This document shows positions 59,188 to 64,000 of a stretch of 64,000 bases of DNA, in pieces. Below the pieces are notes generated by a model that did not search any database, was not told the origin of the DNA, and saw nothing but the letters and a program-made list of their open reading frames with translations. The position numbers and the translations under genes are program-made. Source of the DNA: Nocardioides sp. PD653-B2 (GTDB lineage: Bacteria > Actinomycetota > Actinomycetes > Propionibacteriales > Nocardioidaceae); contig NZ_BDJE01000051.1 in NCBI RefSeq assembly GCF_002117935.1, forward strand, positions 60,670-124,669, read 5' to 3'. Positions within the stretch are counted from its first letter, which is position 1; the number at the start of each line of letters is the position of its first letter.

Positions 59188-60012
59188 TCAGAGCTCGGTC
59201 AGGACGACGTCGCCGCTGACGGTCTTGGCGCGGACCTCGACGTGGTCGGCGCCCGCGGCGGGCTCGCCGGCCCCGGTGAGGGTGGAGCGGATCGCGCCGG
59301 ACACGGTCGCGATGTCGGTCCAGACGGGGACGCCGGCCGGAATGCCGACCTGGATGTCGCCGGAGGCACCCTTCGCGGTGAGCCGCCCGCGGCGCGCCGT
59401 TCCGACGACGAGGTCGCCGGAGCCGGTGCTCATCGTGACGTCGGCCCCGGCCTCGCGGACCTCGAGGTCACCGGAGCCGGTCTTGACGACGACCGGGCCG
59501 TGGTTGGTGCCGACCCGGACGTCGCCTGAGCCGGTGGAGACCGCCGAGGTGGCGGTGACGTCGAGCAGGAGCACGTCGCCCGAGCCGCTCTTGACGCGCA
59601 GGTCGGCATGGGCGCTCTCGACCCGGACGTCGCCCGAGCCCGTCTGCACGACCATCGGGCCGCCGGTGGTGTCGATCCGCACGTCGCCGGAGCCCGACCT
59701 GACCTCGCCGCCGCTGACGGTGCCGGTGACGTCGATCGGCGCGCTGCCGGTGCGGATCGTGATCATGCTGCCGGTCGGGATGGTGATGGCGACGTCGAGC
59801 TGGTTGTCGTTGCCGAAGAAGCCGCTGCGCTGCTTGGGGGCGACGACCGTGATCTGGTCACCGTCCTGGCGGACGACCACGTGCTCGGCGTCCCGACCGG
59901 CGACCGCGACGTGGGTCTCGGTCGTGTCGGTCGCCTCGACCTTGACGGAGCCCTTGCCGATCTCGGTGAAGAGCCGGACGGGCTGGTGGGTCTCGAAATG
60001 GTGCTCGGTCAT
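59188..60012 (-). CDS. DUF4097-family beta-strand-repeat protein
   Basis: A 274-residue protein made of a parallel beta-helix-like repeat. The unit SGSGDV or TGSGDV recurs about every 18-20 residues (for example GEVRSGSGDVRID, VVQTGSGDVRVES, RVKSGSGDVLLLD, VSTGSGDVRVGT, VVKTGSGDLEV), typical of DUF4097/adhesin-like domains. No signal peptide, so it may be cytoplasmic. It is preceded by a DNA-binding RHH protein on the same strand and followed by the 50-residue protein. Role unknown; the RHH/DUF4097 pairing looks like a recurrent actinobacterial unit (from memory). Confidence 0.85.
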   Translation of the reverse strand: MTEHHFETHQPVRLFTEIGKGSVKVEATDTTETHVAVAGRDAEHVVVRQDGDQITVVAPKQRSGFFGNDNQLDVAITIPTGSMITIRTGSAPIDVTGTVSGGEVRSGSGDVRIDTTGGPMVVQTGSGDVRVESAHADLRVKSGSGDVLLLDVTATSAVSTGSGDVRVGTNHGPVVVKTGSGDLEVREAGADVTMSTGSGDLVVGTARRGRLTAKGASGDIQVGIPAGVPVWTDIATVSGAIRSTLTGAGEPAAGADHVEVRAKTVSGDVVLTEL

Positions 60013-60114
60013 GGTGCTCTCCCGTGCTCTGGTGCCTCTGGGGTGTGCTCGTCCACGGGGCCGGCCTGGTGCCGGTCCCGGAGCTGCTCGTGCTGCGTCT
60101 GGTCCTGCTGGTCG

Positions 60115-60648
60115 CTAGACCCAGCCGGTCATCCGGCGGTTGCCTCGCTTGTCGCCGAACAGGTCGTTGCCGCCCAGGAAGGGGATGCTCGACAGGTCGA
60201 TGTCGACGTTGATCGCGCTGTCGCGAGTGGCGGCGCGGACGACGGTGACCAGCCAGGTGTTGAGGGAGTGCCCCGACTTCGCCGCCATCTCCTCGGCCTT
60301 CGCCTTGACCGACTCGGGGATCCGGAGGGTGATCCGGGCGACGTTGCCGTCCTCGTCGACCTCCTCGGCCGAGGCCGGGGTCGGCGGTGCCGGGGGCGGC
60401 GCGAGCGGCGTCTGGTGGACCACGAAGTCGAGCTCGCGGCCGTTGAGGCGGACGTCGACGCCGCCGTCCGACATCTCGGCGGTGATCTCGGCGGCGGCCT
60501 GGGAGATCGCCTCCATCAGCGCTAGTCGGGCAGCTGGATCGAGGGCGTACGTGAGTCGCTCGGTGGCCTCCCGCGCCTCCGGGCCGGCGGCCTCGGCGGC
60601 CGCGACGAGGTCGCGTCGGAGGCTGTCGATGTACGGCGTGATGTCCAT
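60115..60648 (-). CDS. Ribbon-helix-helix (HicB/Arc-type) DNA-binding protein
   Basis: A 177-residue protein. Residues 1-70 are helical; a Pro-rich linker (PLAPPPAPPTPAS) leads to a C-terminal RHH domain: ARITLRIPESVKAKAEEMAAKSGHSLNTWLVTVVRAA (about 108-144), as in HicB-type antitoxins. No HicA toxin is next to it; instead a DUF4097 protein follows. The start ATG 60648 is supported by a -35 TTGACA (60684-60679), 17 bases, CATCGT (60661-60656), then 7 bases, the leaderless spacing used elsewhere; GTG 60657 and ATG 60654 are alternatives. Probably represses its own operon. Confidence 0.8.
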   Translation of the reverse strand: MDITPYIDSLRRDLVAAAEAAGPEAREATERLTYALDPAARLALMEAISQAAAEITAEMSDGGVDVRLNGRELDFVVHQTPLAPPPAPPTPASAEEVDEDGNVARITLRIPESVKAKAEEMAAKSGHSLNTWLVTVVRAATRDSAINVDIDLSSIPFLGGNDLFGDKRGNRRMTGWV

Positions 60649-60658
60649 GTGCATCACG

Positions 60659-60700
60659 ATGACATCACAATGATGTCATGTCAACCACTCGATGATGTCA
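60659..60700. promoter_or_regulatory. Operator of the RHH-DUF4097 operon
   Basis: ATGACATCA (60659-60667) and TGATGTCAT (60671-60679) are inverse half-sites around CAA; a third copy TGATGTCA is at 60693-60700. The palindrome lies between the -35 TTGACA and the -10 of the RHH gene, so a bound RHH dimer of dimers would block polymerase. Confidence 0.7.
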
Positions 60701-60808
60701 CCTCGGCGTCAATGCGATGTCGAGGTTTGTCCGACCGGGCCGTTGGGCACGAGGTCCGATGGTCCTTCCGGGCACAGCCACCGGATCGGTGTGAGAAAGG
60801 CCTAATGA

Positions 60809-62557
60809 ATGTCGGTTCCGACCGTCCTGGCGAGTGACACCCTCATCTCGGCCCATGCCGTCGACTACCTGATCATCGCGCTCTACTTCGGCGTCGTCAT
60901 CGGGATCGGCGTGATGGCCAAGCGCCAGGTGTCCGACTCCCTCGACTTCTTCCTGTCCGGGCGCTCGCTCCCCGCGTGGGTGACCGGCCTGGCGTTCATC
61001 TCCGCCAACCTCGGCGCCGTCGAGATCATGGGCATGTCGGCGAACGGCGCGCAGTACGGCCTGCCGAGCGTCCACTACTTCTGGGTCGGCGCGATCCCCG
61101 CGATGCTCTTTCTGGGCGTCGTGATGATGCCCTTCTACTACGGGTCCAAGGTGCGCTCGGTGCCCGAGTTCATGCGCCGCCGGTTCGGCACCGGGGCGCA
61201 CCTGGTCAACTCGATCTCGTTCGCCGTCGCCCAGCTGCTGATCGCCGGCATCAACCTCTTCCTGCTCGGCAGCATCGTGCACGCGCTGCTCGGCTGGCCG
61301 CTCTGGGTCGCGCTGATCGTGGCCGCGGTGATCGTGCTGTCGTACATCACCCTGGGCGGCCTGAGCGCCGCGATCTACAACGAGGTGCTGCAGTTCTTCG
61401 TGATCGTCGGCGGCCTGCTGCCGCTGACCCTCATCGGCCTCCACCGCGTCGGCGGCTGGGACGGGCTCACGTCCGGCATCAAGGACGCGGCCGGTGCCAA
61501 CCCGGACGTCGTCGCGCCGGCCTCGCAGCAGCTCAACTCGTGGCCCGGCCAGGCGCTGACCGGCTTCGACTCGTCGTTCCTGTCGGTCATCGGCATCGTG
61601 TTCGGCCTCGGCTTCGTGCTGTCCTTCGGCTACTGGACGACGAACTTCGTCGAGGTGCAGCGGGCGATGGCGTCGAACTCGATCTCGTCCGCGCGCAAGA
61701 CGCCGATCATCGGCGCCTTCCCGAAGATGTTCATCCCGTTCATCACCATCCTCCCGGGCATGATCGCCGCGGTGCTCGTCGGCGAGATCGCGGACGTCAA
61801 GGCCGGGGAGAAGGTCGCCGGTGGTGCCTCGGGAGAGGGGGTCGCGTTCAACGACGCCCTGCTCTACCTGATGCGTGAGGTCCTGCCCAACGGCCTGCTG
61901 GGCCTGGCGATCACCGGTCTGCTGGCGGCCTTCATGGCCGGCATGGCCGCGAACATCTCGGCGTTCAACACCGTCGTCAGCTACGACCTGGTGCAGCAGT
62001 ACGTCGTCAAGGACCGCGACGACGACTACTACCTGCGCATCGGGCGGATCGCGACCGTGGCGGCGACCGCCATCGCGATCTTCACCGCGACGCTGGCGAG
62101 CAACTTCTCCAACATCATGAACTACCTGCAGACGCTCTTCGGGTTCTTCAACGCCCCGCTGTTCGCGACGTTCATCCTCGGTATGTTCTGGAAGCGGATG
62201 AGCGCGACCGCCGGTTGGGTCGGGCTCGTCGCCGGTACGGCGTCCGCCGTGGCGGTGGCCTTCCTCAGCGAGGACGCCTTCGGTTCGTGGAGCACCGGCG
62301 TCATCCCGATCGGCGGGCAGGGCGCGGCGTTCGTCGCGGCCGGTGCGGCGTTCGTCGTCGACATCGTGCTCAGCGTGGTCGTCTCGCTCGTCACGAAGCC
62401 GAGGGACCCCGCCGAGCTGCGTGGCCTCGTCTACTCCGAGACCCCCCGTGAGGACCTGGTCGACGCCGACGAGGCGTCGTACCCCTGGTACCGACGGACG
62501 CTCCCCCTGGCCGGCATCGCCCTGGTGATGGTCATCATCCTGAACGTGATCTTCTGA
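60809..62557 (+). CDS. Sodium:solute symporter, SSS family
   Basis: A 582-residue transporter with about 13 membrane segments coupling Na+ entry to solute uptake. FLSGRSLPAWVTGLAFISANLGAVEIMGMSANGAQYGL and GIVFGLGFVLSFGYWTTNFVEVQRAMASNS are the conserved helix-1/2 and helix-5/6 regions of the SLC5-like family; GLLAAFMAGMAANISAFNTVVSYDLVQ gives the second family signature. The branch is used for sugars, carboxylates or amino acids and cannot be fixed. ATG at 60809 is preceded by AAAGG. A small membrane protein gene follows after 10 bp. Confidence 0.92.
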   Translation: MSVPTVLASDTLISAHAVDYLIIALYFGVVIGIGVMAKRQVSDSLDFFLSGRSLPAWVTGLAFISANLGAVEIMGMSANGAQYGLPSVHYFWVGAIPAMLFLGVVMMPFYYGSKVRSVPEFMRRRFGTGAHLVNSISFAVAQLLIAGINLFLLGSIVHALLGWPLWVALIVAAVIVLSYITLGGLSAAIYNEVLQFFVIVGGLLPLTLIGLHRVGGWDGLTSGIKDAAGANPDVVAPASQQLNSWPGQALTGFDSSFLSVIGIVFGLGFVLSFGYWTTNFVEVQRAMASNSISSARKTPIIGAFPKMFIPFITILPGMIAAVLVGEIADVKAGEKVAGGASGEGVAFNDALLYLMREVLPNGLLGLAITGLLAAFMAGMAANISAFNTVVSYDLVQQYVVKDRDDDYYLRIGRIATVAATAIAIFTATLASNFSNIMNYLQTLFGFFNAPLFATFILGMFWKRMSATAGWVGLVAGTASAVAVAFLSEDAFGSWSTGVIPIGGQGAAFVAAGAAFVVDIVLSVVVSLVTKPRDPAELRGLVYSETPREDLVDADEASYPWYRRTLPLAGIALVMVIILNVIF

Positions 62558-62567
62558 GGAGGCTGAG

Positions 62568-62849
62568 ATGACTGACACCTCGACGACCAGCAGCCGCAAG
62601 CACACCGCCGGCGCGCTCGACATCCGCAACATCATCGGCGGGCTGATCGGCGTCTACGGCGTGATCCTCACCCTGATGGGCATCTTCGGTGACAAGGAGG
62701 GCGACAAGACCGGGGGTGTCAACGCGAACCTGTGGGCCGGGATCGTGATGATCGTGATCGGCGCCGGCTTCCTGATCTGGGCGCGGCTGCGCCCGGTCGT
62801 GGTGGCGGTGCCCGACGAGCCGGCCGACGGTCAGGACAGCGCGGGGTAG
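62568..62849 (+). CDS. Small two-helix membrane protein coupled to the symporter
   Basis: A 93-residue protein with two hydrophobic segments (NIIGGLIGVYGVILTLMGIFG and NLWAGIVMIVIGAGFLIWARL) and a short acidic tail. GAGGAGG precedes the ATG, which is 10 bp after the symporter stop, so they are one transcript; such small partners are known for several SSS transporters. A role in assembly or regulation is inferred. Its last 19 bases overlap the convergent PASTA gene. Confidence 0.75.
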   Translation: MTDTSTTSSRKHTAGALDIRNIIGGLIGVYGVILTLMGIFGDKEGDKTGGVNANLWAGIVMIVIGAGFLIWARLRPVVVAVPDEPADGQDSAG

Positions 62850-63889
62850 AGCACGACCGCGTCGATCAGGCCGCGGTGCCGGTACAGGTCGACCCGGACC
62901 GGGCAGCTGGTCCGGTCGGCCGGTGCGCCGATGATCACGGACAGCGCCTGCCCGGAGCCGCCGACGTCGGGTGCGCCACAGCCGTCGGCCGTCGTCGCAG
63001 CGGCGTCGTGGACGTCGAGCGTGGGCAGCGCGTAGGTCAGCGGGTCGTCGTCGACCAGGGCAACCCGGTCGGTGGCCCGTCGTAGAGCTGAGAGGACGCG
63101 GGTGTCCTCCCACTGGGCGGCGTCCTCGGCGTCCCGCACAACCGTGCTCGGGCCGTCGGAGTAGGAGACGATCACCCGGTCGGCGAACGGCGGCGCGGTC
63201 CCGCGGTCGTTGGCGAAGTCGAGGAACTGCCACCCGGCGGCGACGTCCTGGTAGTCGGTCAGGCAGGTGATGTCGGCCGGGACCGAGGTGTAGACGGTGA
63301 TCGGGTCGCCGGGGGAGTACGTCGTGCCGGTCGGCGGGTCCGTCGCGACGACACGGTCCTGCACCTCGCAGGCACGGAACGGCTCCAGGGTGACGGCGAG
63401 CCCGCGCCGGCTGAGCATCGCCTGGGCCGCGGCGACGTCGTACCCGAAGAGCGACGGCACCTGGTCGGGACGCAGCGTGTCGCCGGGGCGGTCGTCGTCT
63501 CCTCGCATCGTCAGCACGGTGGCGACCAGGGCGGCGACGAGCAGCAGGACACCGGCGGCTGTCGCGGCGAGGGGCCACCGTCGGCCCTGGGGCCTCGGTG
63601 TCGGTCCGACCGGCGCGGGCATCGGTTGCTCGTCGAACTCGATCAGCATCTCGCGCCGGGTCTCGAGGTCCTGCTCCGCGCCGAAGCGGGTCAGCTCGGA
63701 GTGGGGGATGGCCGCGGCGAGAGCCCGGTGCACGAGGGGGTCGGGGTCCTTCGCCCGGCGGATCCGGCGCTGGTTGTCGGCCAGCACCTGGCGGACCAGG
63801 CCCGGAGCCTCCGCCTCCGAGGCGCCGAGGAGCACGGCCGCACGCACCAGTGCGGACCACCGGGCGTCGACGTACTCCCTGGGCTCCAT
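62831..63889 (-). CDS. Membrane protein with PASTA-like outside domain
   Basis: A 352-residue protein: a cytoplasmic helical region of about 105 residues (RWSALVRAAVLLGASEAEAPGLVRQVLADNQ), resembling sigma/SigE-linked proteins of actinobacteria, one membrane segment (about 108-128), then an outside region. Residues about 140-195 (PSLFGYDVAAAQAMLSRRGLAVTLEP, then TDPPTGTTYSPGDPITVYTS) form one PASTA domain, the peptidoglycan/beta-lactam-binding module. The remainder has four Cys. No kinase domain. A wall-sensing role is inferred from PASTA. Confidence 0.82.
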   Translation of the reverse strand: MEPREYVDARWSALVRAAVLLGASEAEAPGLVRQVLADNQRRIRRAKDPDPLVHRALAAAIPHSELTRFGAEQDLETRREMLIEFDEQPMPAPVGPTPRPQGRRWPLAATAAGVLLLVAALVATVLTMRGDDDRPGDTLRPDQVPSLFGYDVAAAQAMLSRRGLAVTLEPFRACEVQDRVVATDPPTGTTYSPGDPITVYTSVPADITCLTDYQDVAAGWQFLDFANDRGTAPPFADRVIVSYSDGPSTVVRDAEDAAQWEDTRVLSALRRATDRVALVDDDPLTYALPTLDVHDAAATTADGCGAPDVGGSGQALSVIIGAPADRTSCPVRVDLYRHRGLIDAVVLYPALS

Positions 63890-63928
63890 CTCTCATCCTG
63901 TTCGGAGCCCACGCTACGACCGGATGGG

Positions 63929-64000
63929 TCACTCCTTCTTCGGGAGCAGCAGGTCGACCGGTTCCGTCCCCGCCGAAATGCACAGTGCGGTGGATCGGAT
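63929..64000 (-). CDS. C-terminal end of a gene starting outside the window
   Basis: The last 23 codons and TGA (63931-63929) of a leftward reading frame, ending VDLLLPKKE. It lies 39 bp upstream of the PASTA gene on the same strand, and the position fits a first gene of that unit. Too short to assign a family; it might also be chance. Confidence 0.35.
   Translation of the reverse strand: MRSTALCISAGTEPVDLLLPKKE

Noticed and set aside
60115..60648. HicA toxin next to the HicB-like protein
   Set aside because: No small double-stranded-RNA-binding HicA-like frame is found on either side.
60698..62635. A 645-codon leftward open frame opposite the symporter gene
   Set aside because: Low-complexity Asp/His/Arg sequence, antisense of a well-supported transporter.

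Overview
The window is very GC-rich, densely packed, mostly single-copy chromosomal DNA. It looks like an actinobacterium of the Nocardioidaceae (Nocardioides-like) type. This placement is inferred from family content, not from a search: a mycothiol-dependent maleylpyruvate-isomerase-family protein, a FadE5-like acyl-CoA dehydrogenase, a mycobacterial-style acyl desaturase with its dedicated ferredoxin reductase, PaaN, a PASTA-domain protein, and many genes whose start codon lies 5-7 bases after a -10-like NANNNT hexamer (probable leaderless transcripts). I see no rRNA, CRISPR array, transposase, integrase or phage gene. One tRNA gene (Gly, CCC) is present.

Left part (1-15.6 kb): a leftward run encodes an ABC exporter, an ECF-like sigma factor overlapping an M1 lipoprotein metallopeptidase, and a truncated epimerase. 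It is divergent from a membrane Ser/Thr kinase, with a perfect palindrome between them. Then come paaN, an array of 70-bp hairpin repeats, an MFS exporter with an amidohydrolase, a MarR/MFS pair around a clear operator, an SGNH hydrolase and a CDF metal transporter.

Middle (15.6-37.3 kb): a CDP-glycerol glycerophosphotransferase-like gene, a PucR regulator divergent from the reductase/desaturase pair (membrane lipid unsaturation), a fusion of an ABC-2-like membrane region with a sugar-hydrolase-like domain, peptidase E, phosphoglucomutase, a locus with two paralogous membrane proteins flanking a frameshifted MFS gene, an acyltransferase, a GH3 glycosidase, a zinc-finger/HTH protein, a flavin monooxygenase-like protein, a CsbD/coiled-coil stress pair, and an aldo-keto reductase.

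Right part (37.3-64 kb): a three-gene translationally coupled cassette of unknown function, an SDR plus mycothiol-type pair, a GAF-PP2C phosphatase, the lysE-argP amino-acid export pair, a FadE5-like gene with two operator-like sites and a strong hairpin terminator, a TauE/SafE-Rrf2 pair, a sulfotransferase-like protein, a second ECF sigma/anti-sigma-like pair, a C39-like peptidase coupled to a lipoprotein, the tRNA, dCTP deaminase, an iron-box-preceded siderophore-interacting protein, an autoregulated ribbon-helix-helix/DUF4097/small-protein operon, a sodium:solute symporter with a small partner, and a PASTA membrane protein.

No single large novel system stands out. The best candidates for undescribed biology are the coupled cassette at 37380-40832, the permease/hydrolase fusion at 20702-22870, the hairpin that masks the sigma-factor ribosome site at 2794-2838, the RHH-DUF4097 operon at 58992-60700, and the duplicated 194-residue membrane proteins around 25.4-28.7 kb.
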